Shown: positions 1 to 12,765 of the stretch, piece by piece
How positions within the stretch are numbered: position 1 is the first letter of the stretch
How the letters are laid out: every line of letters starts with the position of its first letter
Assembly (NCBI GenBank): GCA_011316305.1
Contig: SAUG01000010.1
Coordinates: 32,390 to 96,389 of the forward strand
DNA length: 64,000 bases
Reading direction: 5' to 3'
From: Rusavskia elegans
Taxonomy: Eukaryota > Ascomycota > Lecanoromycetes > Teloschistales > Teloschistaceae
Notes under the pieces: generated by a model
Seen by the model: only the letters and a program-made list of their open reading frames with translations
Told to the model about the DNA's origin: nothing
Database searches by the model: none
Program-made: the position numbers and the translations under genes

Positions 1-1868
1 CTGAATGAACCTTGAGCCGTGCTGATCACCACTGAATTCGACAATGTGCCCGTAGATGTCCTATTTGACTCAGCACGAAGAATAATACACGTGCACGACG
101 GTCTGCCCTTACCTTCAACTCGTAACGCTTGTTGGTTTTGCTATTCGACCTGAACTCCTCTAGGCAAGCACTTCTGGTGCTATGAGCAGTATCTTGGTCT
201 TTCGCGGGGCCTCTCGGTATGACTTGAGGTAGAAGATTCGCCATTGGAGGCACGGTGTAGTAGGAATGGAGAGGATTCATGCGTAATGCATTTTGCGTGT
301 GGAAGTCATAAGGGTTGGCGAACGGTGGTCTGAACTGCATCGAATTCGGATGCGGTGGCATCAACCCTTGTTGTTCTTGCTGCAGCCCTCTCAATTTTCG
401 ATCCAGAGCAAGCGTCTGCCCAGCAGCGACGTTGCCGGAAAGGGTGCCGCGGGATGCCGCACGACTCTGCAGGGCGTAGGAGGGCGCCCCATCCGTAGAG
501 CCGTAAGAGCTCTGTTGGTTCCGCCGTCCGTCATTGCTGGTGGGCGAGTGAGGATAGGGTGACCTAAAGGCTGGATTGCGATATTGTCCATGCTGAGGAA
601 GCGACATCATGGTATTCTGAGCGTAAGGATTCTGAAGTTCGGGATACGCATTCTCATCGAAATCCCAAGCAGTGCCTGTGCTGCTAGAATCATTCTGCTG
701 AAGCAGCTGGTATGGCAACAGGCCTTGGCCAGGGTAGGTAGATCCGGTTTGGAGACCATACCCAGTCTGCGAATTCTGCTGTTCCTTGCCCAGTGCCATC
801 ATTGTAAGGTCCCCAGTCATATTGTTGATGTCTGCAGCATTTGACAGCTCTCCAAGTCTTTGCGTATGATTACTAGAATTCCGGGAGAAGGCAAAAGCCT
901 GTGCTGACGAATTGGATCGATACGGATTCCCAGCGGTAGAGGATCCATTGACATGGGTGTATGTTGGAATCTGAGCTCCTTCATCGAATTGTGATGGATC
1001 AACACCGTTCCTTGAGGGAGGCAGGCTGCCACTTCTTGACGCCACGCTGCTTCCGAATCCAGACGCATCATCCCGAGAACTCTGTCGATGTGGTTGTACG
1101 GCCAGAGAAGCATCGGTACTTCCAAACCCCACCGATCTTGCAACATAGCGGTCATCTTCATCGCTATTATGCCTGGACGATCTGTGTACCGGGTTCATTT
1201 CAAAGGTGCGATTAGGTATGAAAGCGCTGGGGTTAGGATCACCCGAATAATACTGAGTTGTCTTGGCCGGCAATTGGGTAGACCCTGGAATAAGGAAGTT
1301 GGAAGAATTGTTGGACATGAGGTCGGGATAAGACTGTGGTATTTGTTGGTTACTGTCCTGGCGTCGCATTGGAGAAGTACCGCTTCGCCTCGTCGTCGTG
1401 CTTGACAAACCGGGGGATGTATTGTCGACCGATGCCCACTGAGACCTTGACCGCCCACTCCAGCCGTCCGACTCGGACGTTGAAAGCAATGAACCTGATC
1501 CGGTCAACACCTCGTGACTGTTGGTAGCAGCGATCCTTTCGTCTGGAACGATTGGAATCAGTTGAAGCGTCTTGGAGGCAGAACCTCAACAGGAAATACC
1601 TTGTGATCGAGCATTGTCATTTGCAGTACTCTTCAAGCCACTACCGATAGCTGTGTTGTTGCCCCATATCCCGCCGTTCCAAGTTGTAGATGAAGTCCCA
1701 AAGGCGTGGCCAAAGGAGGGAGCATGCGATGATCGAGGCTGGTCGGCAGCGGCAATGCCTGTGCCTGATCCAAAATTGCTGAACCGATTTCTCGTCTGTC
1801 ACAATGATGTCTCAGTGGGTGGGGGTGGAAGCGGTGAGGGTTGGATCCTTGCTTACCGTGGATGTCAT
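1..1868 (-). CDS. PUF3: Puf3-type Pumilio RNA-binding protein (3' part outside window)
   Basis: Sequence-specific RNA-binding repressor; Puf3 homologues bind 3' UTRs, classically of nuclear mRNAs for mitochondrial proteins. Model: exons 1857-1868, 1600-1795, 113-1542 and 1-60, joined by 61-, 57- and 52-nt GT-AG introns in consistent phase. The start is a 4-codon exon (MTST) spliced to TRNRFSNFG; the next block reads GIWGNNTAIGSGLK, then LTGSGSLLSTSESDGW, both typical of the disordered N-terminus of fungal Puf3. After a Ser/Gln/Asn-rich stretch the last visible exon reads DIYGHIVEFSGDQHGSRFIQ, the first Pumilio repeat. The remaining repeats lie beyond the left edge. The family call is strong. 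The tiny first exon is the least certain part. Confidence 0.9.
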
Positions 1869-4800
1869 GGTGTTGTTTGCTTGCTATAAGAGCGTTGTAC
1901 TTGGGTATCAAGTGATTGACGGTATGTGACAGCGACTGGGAAGGGTTCCATGTACCAAGTCGCACGGGAGTGAGGTGTGCGCTCTGGGAGTATGTATGAG
2001 GCCGAGACAAGAGGCGGAATATGGCTATTGCGTTGATCTCAACCGTTAGAACTCCATTCAGGCCCTGAGGTTCCCTGAGGGCACGTACACAGAAGTGGAT
2101 GGTATTCGCCGTCGGCAGCAGAGGACTATGGCCCAGAGATCATGTACACAGGATTGGCGTGGTCGGGAGAAGAGGCAGAGGATTGTGAAGGGGCATATCA
2201 ATGAGAAGCTTTGTAGGCCAGGTCGGCACCCCTTGGTCTCTTCCCTCTTCCCTCTTCCGGTTTTCCTCGTCGAAGTCGGTGCAGGCAGCCGTCCAGTGGT
2301 TGTGCGCGAGGGCGGAGATGGAGTGCAGTCCCCGCACCGGTTGACCCAGTAGATTGTTTCACCGCCAGTCAAGGTCGTCAGCGAGCGAGGAAGAAGGAGG
2401 AGTGGGAGCTGGTCGTTCTTGTGTTGTTGCGTTGGCTGAAAGCACGCAAGGGGTGCCGCAGGGAAGATGCGCGTGTGGAATGCTGGGATGATTCAATGGC
2501 GGGAGGCAGCAATCGCTGGAGGTCATCGGGCCAGATAGATGAGTAAAAGGGGGATTGGGGGATCCCAGGAAGGCATTGGCATTGAGAGATCAACGGGGGG
2601 TGGTATGTAAACGAGGCAAAGGCAGGTCGTTGTACAGAACAAACGATGATGGACAGCCGTTGCACAATTGATCAGACAGCAAGCGGACCGAAAAGGTTAC
2701 TTTGTCTTCCCGTCCCTATGATGGAGGTCAAGCCGCTGAACAGCGTGCCAACAATTCACTAATGGGCGCTCCCCGGAGGCTACTGCTTAGTCCCCCGAGT
2801 CCCCCAGCGCTTCCAAACGGCTAGGGCGAGACCCCACCCCCATAAATAACCTAGGCAGTAGCGGCGCCCCCTATTCAGGGCCCAGCTGATGATACTGGTT
2901 ACTGTATCCGCATGTGACTCTACGGAGTACCGTCTAAGGTAATACTCCGTCATATTCGTTGTGGCCATGGGACCGTGAACGAACCCGGCGTTGTTAACTT
3001 CCCTTTACTAACGGCTCTCCCAGATCTGAAGCCATACAATTTGATCTGTATAGTGATGACAGTGGCCCACACCAACAGATATTACCCCGTCAAGAGTTGC
3101 TGTCCCCACTTCATCTTCGTCGTCGTTGTGGGATACAATCGTTGTGCATCCTTATCCAGGAAGTTCCAGCAACGATTGGCTGGCTGACATTGACTTGGAT
3201 GCAAGAGCAAGCCGGATCCGTACTGGTGTGGTTACATACATGCAGCTCCCTCGTGCAACTATCATTTGATCTATCGCAATTCAAATGGAGGAATGACTCT
3301 TTCCCTGTGACACTACGGAATCGCCTATTGCATAAGGAGGCATGGTAGAGCATTCGACCCATTGAATTAAATCGAGTACTCGATGCATCGATTGCCGTGC
3401 GAGGCAACTTGAGATGCCCGCGTTACAGACCAACCGCCATTGGATATCACTCGATAGACACACGATCAAAATCCACCGAGGAACACGCCACAGCATAACA
3501 ACCAAATGAGAAGATCCCACCTTGCGTGTCCATGTTCTGTCCTGCGCAAGAGCAGTGTCTGCAAAGCCATGGAACACGACTTCCGGTCGACAAACCGCCT
3601 TCCTCGCTCGACCTCCTTGTCCGATAGCGTTTCCGCGATCATGATCTTGCGGTCTTGGTTTTTGGAGCAGTTCGGAGTCGTTCGACCAAGAATAGCAAGC
3701 CCAGTTGGGATTCGTAAGTCTCCCATATAGATCCCCCGCCATTGAATCGGGGGTTAAACTGTAAGTAGCACGATTGCTGAAACATCGTTTGGGGGCTCCC
3801 GAGGCCCCAAAAGTTGAGGCCCCAATACGAGATCTCCGGAGCAGACGAGTTCGAAGCCGCCGTGCCGTACTGCAGCCCCGGAGAAGAGCCTAATAACCAA
3901 TACCGTCCTTTTTGGCAATCCAATCTAAACAGAATATGTATCGTGTATCATGTCGCCGAGTAAGTACCCACCCTGCAATGACAGTCCGTGGCTGTTCGGC
4001 GACGTGTATATGCAGGTTAATGCGGCCGAAGAAAATGACCATGAGGGAAGTAAACAAGTGGTCGAGATAATGCAATCGAGGATGCCAGACCAACGACGTC
4101 GAATGAAAAGCGGCAGGGTTAGAGAAAAGTTCCCAAATTCTTTCTTCCAACACAGTCTCTCATCGTACACTAAATACAGGACGGAAGGAAACAGTGGAAG
4201 ATGTCAGATACGCCGGAAGTCAAATTACTCCTATTCGATTCCGAAATGTACTCGGATGTAAGACTGGTCTTGGTTGAAGACTTAGCCTGACGCGTGGAAC
4301 TCTTCCTTCGTGTTAGAACGACGAGGATGTCGACAGAACCAGCGACAGTGGTGTTACAGACACGTGTGTGCAGGTTCACCTCGTTTAATTGATGCTACGA
4401 TTGGTTGCACAGATACCTAGAATTAATATTGGGAGGTCTGGAGGATTGTCCTTTTACGCGCCGGAGAGATCCACTCATGTAATTTCCCACGCATGCCACT
4501 AACTAGATTGGGCGCACCTTCTCCGCAGCTTCTCATCACCCTATCTCACCCATCTTCCCTCCCCCCTTCGCCTCTTCAGCACTCTCGCAAGTCAACAGTC
4601 ACTCCTTTGGTAATAGCAGACAGTAGCTTCACTCTTTCAGCTGCTCTCTGTAACACTCTTCGCATTCAATTTCACGTCAGTTGTTACAAGCGAACTCACT
4701 GCTTTCGGCTCTTTCCCCCGGTACGCGGTGTAAGCATCCACGGATTATACCTGGAGACAGCAAGCCACTGCCAAACATACAGAAGAGCTGATATGTTTTA

Positions 4801-4880
4801 GTCTGTTGAGCTGCACATCATAATCCTCACGAGTCCCGCGCAGATCCGCTCCCCAATCGATTCCCTTCATCAATGCGAAC
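1869..4880. other. Intergenic, no supported gene
   Basis: About 3 kb between the divergent Puf3 and one-TM protein genes. It presumably holds the Puf3 promoter and 5' leader near 1.9-2.7 kb. The last 400 bases before 4881 are pyrimidine-rich (tracts near 4,510-4,580), as often seen in fungal leaders. Short frames on both strands show no domain, splice pattern or codon bias that I could support. Confidence 0.6.
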
Positions 4881-5441
4881 ATGCCTCCAAGCCGACAACT
4901 CCTTGTCCGCGACGACGCAACCCCCAGCACACTCCCACCTACTATGACCTCCTTGCTCATCGCTCTCACCGTCCTTCTCTTCACCGGCTTTGCATTGACT
5001 GGGGCCCTCCTTCTCCTTCGCTCCCACCGCAAAGGCAAGCTCCAGCGAAGCCAATCGCTCCCCGTTCACCACCCCTCCGGGAAAAGAATCTCCAATCATC
5101 GCCGCCTTACCATCACCGCCACACCTTACGCGCACGGTGCCAAAGAGTTCAACATCTACAGCGAGAAGGAGCTCCTTGGCAGCCCACCGTCCACTGCACC
5201 TTCAAGCCCCGTACCCGAGATCCGCATTACATTCCCCGAAGAAGAGGACGATTCTGGGAAGCGCAAGTCGGGAAGGGTGGTCGTGGTGAGGATCAGCGAG
5301 AAGGGCCACGTTGGACTGGAGCCGTATCATGACGAGCGTCTTCCACCGTACGGACAAGACGACGCCGAGAGATTCCAGTCCCTCGACCTGGATCGGATTG
5401 GAGGGTTGAAAGAGGTCGACATCCAGGCAACGCGCACATGA
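4881..5441 (+). CDS. Conserved-looking small single-pass membrane protein, function unknown
   Basis: A 186-residue intronless frame. Residues about 22-46 form one clear hydrophobic segment (SLLIALTVLLFTGFALTGALLLL) followed by basic residues (RSHRKGK), suggesting a signal-anchor with a cytosolic C-terminal tail by the positive-inside rule. The tail is polar, with a Ser/Pro stretch near residue 105 and an acidic EEEDD patch near 122. I recognise no enzymatic or binding domain. An out-of-frame ATG lies 8 bases upstream; the chosen ATG opens the only long frame. The gene sits between Puf3 (divergent) and the GAS2-domain gene (same strand). The membrane prediction is from hydropathy by eye; the function is unknown. 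Confidence 0.65.
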   Translation: MPPSRQLLVRDDATPSTLPPTMTSLLIALTVLLFTGFALTGALLLLRSHRKGKLQRSQSLPVHHPSGKRISNHRRLTITATPYAHGAKEFNIYSEKELLGSPPSTAPSSPVPEIRITFPEEEDDSGKRKSGRVVVVRISEKGHVGLEPYHDERLPPYGQDDAERFQSLDLDRIGGLKEVDIQATRT

Positions 5442-6106
5442 AGTGTCCGTGAGCAGAATCGTTCGGACACTTCGGGACTGCCAGTCACACTTTCCGCATG
5501 GTACGGATGAGTCGCTTTGTGATGAGTGTGGGGACGCCGAAGACATCTGATTGCTCCCATGTGGCGGCATACATTTCAGGGTTTACCATTTGGCCTGGAA
5601 AGTGCTTGTTTTGGAGCTTGTGCTACAAAAGAATACGATGTACTTAGCTGTCCTAATGGATAATGTCTTGTATTGAGGTCGTTGCGAGTCGCTTTGTACG
5701 GGTTTCTCGTTGACTTCATTGTGACACTTTGATGAAACAACATCCAGACCTCGACCTCGACTGTGAAGACCATTTCTGACCATGATCGAGCGATCCGTCG
5801 CTCTTACTGCCTCGATCCACCAATCAGAAGGGCAAAGCAGGAGGAAGGTGGTGGACTGACATCCCTTAGCGTAGCCGTAGCGCTGCAGATATCTCCATGA
5901 ATATGTTGAATCACAAGACGTCAACTGCGAGAAGAAGCTTCACAGCTACACAACCATGTTTACATCGACGACTCCACCTGCGCCTGCGGTTGGACCAACA
6001 CCCATCGATTGGTAGCCTGTTCGTGCTGTGCACCCCGACCCTGTCCAGTCCCTGTCACTGGCGACGCCCTGCCCCGGCCAAAACCCACCCGAAATCTGCT
6101 GCAGCC
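5442..6106. other. Intergenic / 5' leader of the GAS2-domain gene
   Basis: The frame of the next gene stays open back to an ATG at 5897, but those 70 codons are low-quality (Arg/His/Leu-rich). The ATG at 6107 has a better context (gcagccATGG). I treat 5897-6106 as probable leader. No other feature is supported. Confidence 0.5.
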
Positions 6107-8788
6107 ATGGACCTGCAGTGGATTCCTCCAGCTTCGCGTTTTGCTTTCCAAGATGACCGAGCTCCTTCGCCTTCGCCTTCCAGGTCGCCGCATAAACGGC
6201 AACCCCCCGCCAGCAAGATCGTTGATCCTCTCCTATCGAACCTCTCCCCCTCATCAACGCTAGAGGCTTTGCAAGCTGCCCCTACAAACCTACCGACGCA
6301 GAATGCCTTTCAAGAGAGCATTGCCGCTGCTTCTCTTTCGGAGCGATCATTTGCTATTCGAGCTGCCACAGCTGGTAAGAGGCTGAAAGATTGGCATGAG
6401 GAGCTCCAACAGTGGCAATGGCAAAGCCCACACAATCCCTTCGAATCGCCGTCAACACCAACGTCATCCAATCCCGATAACGGCGCGGGCATTGCGAAAG
6501 AATTCTGGGGCTCGCTGTCAGCACAGACTGTGCTTCAGTACGAGAATCGTATCGATGAGATCCGCGACGCCATGACTGCGCTGGAGCTTGACGACTTAAA
6601 GATGCATGTTCGGGACGCCCATTCCACCTCGAGCCACCATCGTATGGACGATTTCACCGCGATCGTCACCACGACCGTTTTACAGGCGCTGCCCCTGATC
6701 TACCGATTGGAAGCACTGCTCGGTATCTGGGAAAGCCGCTTGGCTGTACTACGTGCATCGCCTGGCTTCATAACAACGATGGATCGCGCACAGCAGGACA
6801 TGGTTGCAGCCTGGAGCGTATGCAACGAGGAGATCACAACACAAGCTTTGCACGACATGAAGGCCAGGTTGGAAAGTCAGATCAGGGACCTCGGACAGCG
6901 ACTGGATCATATGTTGGACACACTGGAAGGCCGTCAAGATACGGTACCGGATCGATGGATTGACGACATGGAGCAGCTTGAAGCTGATTTTGGTGATTGG
7001 ACTGTCGAAGCCGAAAAGACCATCGTCCAGTTGGACCTGAGACTGAGTGATGAATCAAGGAGGCACAGAGAGTTGACCACAGGTCGCACCCAGGCACGGC
7101 AGATCGAGATCTCGAGTTGCATAGAACGACCTATCGACGATCCCAGTCACTCACTGCCAACTGATTTATTGGACACACCGAAAGACAGTCTTGCACCCAA
7201 TGGCCACCGCCCGTTGCCGTTGGATCTTCGTCGGCATCGCCGAGATCATAGTAATGCCTATTCCGACGTCTCAACCGTGTCCTACCCAGGATCTGCGACG
7301 TCAGACTACTTTTCTGACATGTCCAGTCCAGAAATACAGGACGCTTCAAGAGCGGAATACTTTGGTGTTGGTTCTCCAGTCGAGGTGACTACTCCGGGAT
7401 TACCGCGAGGAGAATCAAGGACATCGGAAGATACGCCTACTCGGCAATCGAGTCAGCGCACTGGTATGTAACTTCCGTGCTATCCCAACTCCTCCAGATT
7501 TCTCCCGACCTAGAGACGCAAGACATGGCTCCACGGCATCGATTGAACTGCTGATTCTGCTATCGAACATTGCGAGTTTGGGTGACGGACGCCTAGACTT
7601 GTCTCATGCGTTGATTGGTGCTTGATGAGGGCAAATTTGCTGACTCGGAAGTCTAATGTAGAGCGGGGGGATCACTCGACACGCAGTCGAGAATCTACTG
7701 TCGTCGCAGAGCCGACCATTGAAGAGGATGGTAGAACCATGTGCACCAGCATCGAGGCTTCGAACGCAACGCCTTCGGTCCCAGCCAAATCACGGCATCG
7801 GTTTGAGGAGGTAACAGATCTTAGCCCAACGAGCACACCTGTGAAGATCATTCGCAGGAAGACCGCTACTGATCGAGCATCAACGCCAAACGGGATGGCG
7901 GCCGCCAGTCCAACAAAAAGCATGGGAGACACATTGGAAGCGCGCATCAGCTCGATCCTGACAGATATTCCGGCCAACATTCGACTGGCTCGAAGCTCTG
8001 ATGTTGACAACAAGGCCGCAGCAATAGCTTCCCCAGCAACAAAGCTTAATACCAAGCCGAACATGAAGTCGCCGGCGCCAACGCCGCGCCTCATGCGAGC
8101 GCAGACCGCAACACCTTCACCACCATCGATGACACTGATACCTGCTGTCGAGAGGTCAAATGCACGCAATGGAGAGTCCGATGTTCAACTCTACCATCTT
8201 CACCAGTCTGATCAAGGTCCGCCGATCAAACTGTTCGTACGCCTCGTCGGCGAGGGAGAGCGGGTCATGGTACGCATTGGAGGCGGATGGGCAGATTTGG
8301 CCGAGTATTTGAAAGAGTATGCCATTCATCATGGCCGACGCACCGTGAGCGGCGGGCAATTCAATATTCAAGGCCTGCCGCCTTCACAGTCAGACTCTCC
8401 GGCAACGACGCTGAGGTCAATATCCACCCATCAGACCCCTGAACGCACCATCACTGCAGCAACAAAGAAGCAGCGCCGCAATTCCAACGCCTCGACCGAT
8501 CTCACGGCATCCTACGAATCGCCCTCGGACGGGCTTCGACCCACCTCCCGTGGTTCGAACGCATCGTCCAGGCACTCCTGGACAGGTGACGAATCACCAT
8601 CTCTTGGCTTGGCTGGTCCAAAAAGCAGAAAGGCAGTTGTGTCACCTAATAAGCAGGCCTGGGTCGATACGATGATCGAGAAGGCAAGGAACGGAAGCAG
8701 TGAGAAAAAGAAAGGAGCAACGGATGGATTTGGAGACCTGGGGGTAATAGGGGGAACTAAGCGACTCTTCATGAAAAAAGCGACATGA
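6107..8788 (+). CDS. GAS2-domain cytoskeletal protein
   Basis: Predicted 849-residue protein from exons 6107-7463, 7516-7581 and 7662-8788. Introns are 52 and 80 nt, both phase 1; the second has a good CTGAC branch site. The N-terminal 400 residues are helical, spectrin/Kar9-like in feel (many LxxR/E heptads), followed by Ser/Pro/Thr-rich linkers. Near residues 650-700 is a GAS2 (GAR) signature, GEGERVMVRIGGGWADLAEY, a microtubule-binding module in the Gas2/plakin families. The tail is basic and Ser-rich. Likely role: linking microtubules to actin or cortical sites, inferred from the GAS2 module. The GAS2 call is firm. The Kar9-like comparison is tentative, and the 22-codon middle exon is the weakest part of the model. 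Confidence 0.82.
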
Positions 8789-9071
8789 GATATAACTTCT
8801 CACGTTCTAACAGTCGATTTTGTGGGGGAGTACTCTGGTGTTTTGGAGATGTTTTTCGTGCGGGAATGCGATGATACCCAGGGACTTGAGGCGAACTTTA
8901 GGCATTGAAGTTTCTGCTGTTGAGATAGGCTACGTAGATAGAGTGAATCTTAATGTCAATGATCTCTCACTTTCATATCTTGGCGTTCAGGGGCTAGAGT
9001 CATACGGTGGGCGACTACGCGTTGCGCGTGCAAACCCCGTCGACAGCTCAATCAACGACAGACATCACACG

Positions 9072-10479
9072 ATGAGATTCAAAGCAACGATCAGAAACAT
9101 TCATACGTTCACGAGTGGGTTCAATAGGCTGCAGACGCCAGGCAACTATTGACACTCAAGATAGAGTTGACCGGATCCCTGTTGCTATTGAGCAAAGTCG
9201 TTTGGATTCGCCTCGACAATGATCAGGTCCGCTTCACAGTCATCCCAGAGCGAGGCTCTCAAGTGTGGGCGTAAGCTGGACTGTCATGGGCAGTATTTCA
9301 CCTGCTGATACTTCGTCCCTAGGGTCCTCTCCATTGTCGGTCTATGGCGTCGGCAGTCTGTCATGCTCTCAGGCTGAGCAGGTCTCATTGTAGGACTCCA
9401 TCTTCGAAGACTACTCCGTCCAGTCGAATACTCCCGGTAACACCATCCACCTCCAGGTGTCTCTCGCTCACCTAAATCGTGCCCTCCGATCCGCCATCAA
9501 CGCAACTTCTGCCTCTATCCGACTTACCAAGAAGGGTGGAATTCCCCTCCTGGCAATCACTATCACTACCACCACCTTCGCTTCACTCCGCCGCCCGCCA
9601 ACCCTGGAAGATTTAAATGACCGTCGTCTTCCCTCCGAAGCCCCTAACTCTACATCCACTGCCGAAGTAGATCGTGGGAATGATGATTCCATGTCCTTCC
9701 AAGACCACCCTCCCGCTCCCTTCTCATCCGACCGCGAGACCACCATCACCCAATCCGTCGCCGTCACCGTCTTAGCACCCCAATCCGTCGCCTCCATCCA
9801 CGAACCCACCTGCCGCGAGCCAGACGTCCACATCCTTCTACCGCCCTTGCTGCAACTAAAAGCCATCTCCGAGCGCTTCACCAAGCTAGCTCTTCCGACT
9901 TCTAGCGCAGCCACCGTGGATGAAAATCATAGTACGCGCTTGATCCTCTCCGCATCGCCCTACGGCGAGTTCCGCATCGGAGTGCAGACGGCTGCATGCA
10001 AAATTGAAAGTAAATGGCAGGGGTTGACGAATCCGGAGCTGGATCCGACGCAGATTGAAGGTGGAGAGGAAGGAGTGAGGGAGCATGCTAGTACGAGGCA
10101 AAAGAATCGGACAAGGGATGAAGCATGGGCAACTGTGAGGGTTGAGGGGAGGGATTGGGGCAGAGTTCTTGGGGTGGGGAGATTGGGGGGTCGGGTCGTT
10201 GCCTGTAAGTCGTCTTTCCTTTCTCTGGGAGTAGTGCCTCCATTAGACCCGTCATAGAGAAGCGGCAGTGCATCTAATAATGTCACCCAGGTTTCTGCGA
10301 TGACCATGCACTGATACTGTATGTGTATCTGGAGAACGATGAGAGTGGTGCTGATGATTCTGTCTTGACTGTAAGTGGCTCTGTGCTTTTTCTGCCCCGT
10401 GGTCTCAGGACTCTGGAGATAATGTCTTTGTGTTGATATTTCTTTTGGTTAGTACTACATCACATCTTACAGCCAGTGA
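9072..10479 (+). CDS. HUS1: Checkpoint clamp subunit Hus1 (9-1-1 complex)
   Basis: Hus1 forms with Rad9 and Rad1 the PCNA-like 9-1-1 ring loaded at DNA damage in the nucleus. Model: exons 9072-9114, 9165-9270, 9323-9335, 9394-10204, 10291-10370 and 10453-10479, 359 residues, all junctions in phase. The N-terminus reads MRFKATIRNIHTFTKLTGSL, continuing to VVWIRLDNDQVRFTVIP, both diagnostic for Hus1. The C-terminus reads HALILYVYLEN ... LTYYITSYSQ, the family's last beta strand. A 13-nt exon (bases 9323-9335) joins VWA to DSIFEDY; this microexon is inferred from phase and family similarity. An upstream alternative start is not needed, since the ATG at 9072 gives the canonical beginning. Length is normal for fungal Hus1. 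Confidence 0.9.
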
Positions 10480-12765
10480 GTAGTGCGACGTGTGTCGCAT
10501 GACTGGAGGACATCTGCATGAAGGTTATAATCGTGTTTCTCGAGCGAGTCTGCAGGCTTGGTGAGATACGATTTACCGAGTTATAGCACCTGCCAGGGAG
10601 GATAGATCGTAAAAGATCCAATCACCATCATAAGCACAGCGTCCGGTTTTATGCTTCATCATGGCTTATGTTATCCAATCCTTTTTCTTGCCATCGAACC
10701 AATCATTGTCACAGCAGGCTTCTCTATACTTTCACAGGCCCGCCCATAACATCAACGACTCAACTATTCCACCTTAATCCTCAATGAGCTATCATCCCGT
10801 CTTTGGGCCTCGATTTCTGTCTCACACTGAACAGCATGGGAACTCAATTCTTCGTTTCTAGATGGTTACGTGAAAAATGTTAGAACCAAAATTGTTTTCC
10901 CTACATGACTCATCAAAGGGTTACGTCCCAACCATTCATCGGTTCCAGTGGACGAACAACCTGCATTGAGCCTCGCTGCACCACCACAAACGCAGCAAAC
11001 ATCCTCGACAAGACTGACACATGCATCACATCACAGGTTTGGGTTCAAAAGAGGAGGGCGGCACAGTAGCCGATGTTTCGGATCCATATATCAAGCGTAT
11101 ACAAAATGACAGGGCTTTGTTCTTCAATACCCTTAACTTACTGTGGGTTTGATTCATATAACCTGTGTGAAGCCTTCTTTTCGAGTAGCGTATGGTATAT
11201 CCAGTACAAGATACCTCATGGTCCAGTCCGTCAGTATTCGCTGTTCTATCAAGATGTGACGACCATCAAGCATATCTTCAACCAGCGAGCTACGAAACAA
11301 GTTCGATTTAATCACGGGCTCAGGGGCAAGAGATCGCTCCACGACGACTTCAATCTACCAGAAACGATATTCCAACCAGCGTCTCGCAAACAAGATGTCC
11401 ATAACGCTGTGGCAAGGCAATACTATATCGAACACGCACGGTCGATGGCCATGAAATCATGTACCTGCTCGTCCGGAAGTCGATGCACTCCGCAGCTACT
11501 CTCTGGCCTTCCGAGATCAAGCGACTGAAACAGGAGTGAAGGATGATGCAGCTGTGTCGCATCGAGGGTATTAACAGCCCTGACGGATAACTCGTCCAGG
11601 GCCGTAAGTGGTTTTAAGTGTGTTTATCCGTATAAGAAGAGATGTGATGGTACTTGCTCTTATTACAGTTCGGGACAAGCATGCTGCGTGGTGTATCTGT
11701 GGCCGATTGTCAAGCGAGCAATGCTCTTCCGTGACATATCTCTTACGCAGTTCCATCTCCCGCAACAAACACCCTCGGAATACCTCGCCAAGACGGCAGG
11801 ACAGTATAAGGAATTGATAAGGGAGGCTGACATCTACGAACCCCGATATATATTTCTTGTTTTCACCTCAAGCGGCCTGCTGCAACTTCGTCAACATCTG
11901 AGCATTCAACAAGACTAGTTTATATACCGACTGAAAGCTGAATTTTTTTAGAGATAGCTGCAGGGCAAGGTAGTTCAGTTCGGGTGATTGAAGACTATTA
12001 AATCCTTAACTCGGTCGAATCCCAGACTAGAGGTAAGGCCCCAAGTCCGCGGTTATCTTTTGCCCCTTGGAGGTCGTCGGTTCGATTCCTATGGTGAGTG
12101 CCATCTTTGAAAGTTTTTTATATGCTTTTTGTTTTCTCGCGGAGAGAATGACGTGGGCGCTGGAGTCAGGTTTGAAAATCTGCGACTATAATTCTTTGTA
12201 ACGTTCAGAACTGTATAAAAAGCAGTCGAGGTTTTTGAGGCGAAGGGTTCGAGATAGGGATGTATGAGGTTCTCATGTCAACACTATCTATCGCTCGTCA
12301 AACAAGTGCCATAAGTAGCCGAAAAGGCGGCCTTTAACACCTCTCTCCCAATGACCTTCGCAACGAAGTGATCTACCCGAAGAAGAAGAAGAAGAAAGAG
12401 AAATTCACCATCGAAATACATATGAAGCGGAATCACAATCATCTCAGCGCCTCCCCTTCCATTCCACAGTTTTCCATATTTTCATATCCAGCTCTACTGT
12501 CGTTTCGGCATTCCATCGATGACGTTACTCTTTACCTGAGTTGACTATTTCGAAAGACTGAAGAAAGACGCATTCAAGTTTTTTCACGAATCCGTCTCCC
12601 GCCTCAATGTCGTTCGACAATCCATCGATGCATCACCTACGTCTCGCTCTTACTCCTCTATGCCGCCATTTTCATACGGCGTCCTGAGGCGCGTTTGAAG
12701 ATGCAATGAGTTGGGGTGTGAGTAGTGAGCTGAGCTCGAATTATCGTAAGGACTAGTGATATTAT
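10480..12765. other. Gene-poor stretch, no supported gene
   Basis: Short frames on both strands (for example 11,073-11,528 plus) lack codon bias, domains or convincing splice partners. A (GAA)n run lies near 12,380. A sequence with A-box-like and B-box-like motifs at 11,960-12,110 does not fold into a cloverleaf and was rejected as a tRNA. No transposon ends were seen. Confidence 0.5.

Noticed and set aside
1936..2372. Minus-strand frames upstream of PUF3 as extra N-terminal exons
   Set aside because: The spliced start at 1868 already gives a complete Puf3-like N-terminus; the upstream frames are Arg/Pro/Ser-rich without similarity.
5897..6106. 70-codon N-terminal extension of the GAS2-domain protein
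   Set aside because: Arg/His/Leu-rich, low-quality sequence; the ATG at 6107 has a much better context and begins typical sequence.
7672..8169. 165-codon minus-strand frame
   Set aside because: Lies wholly inside the GAS2-domain exon and is a shadow of its codon bias.
9468..9914. 148-codon minus-strand frame
   Set aside because: Shadow of the large HUS1 exon.
11960..12110. Possible tRNA gene: A-box-like TAGTTCAGTTCGGG and a perfect B-box GGTTCGATTCC
   Set aside because: The boxes are about 110 bases apart, acceptor and T-stems do not pair, and no sensible anticodon arm forms; treated as chance or a decayed relic.
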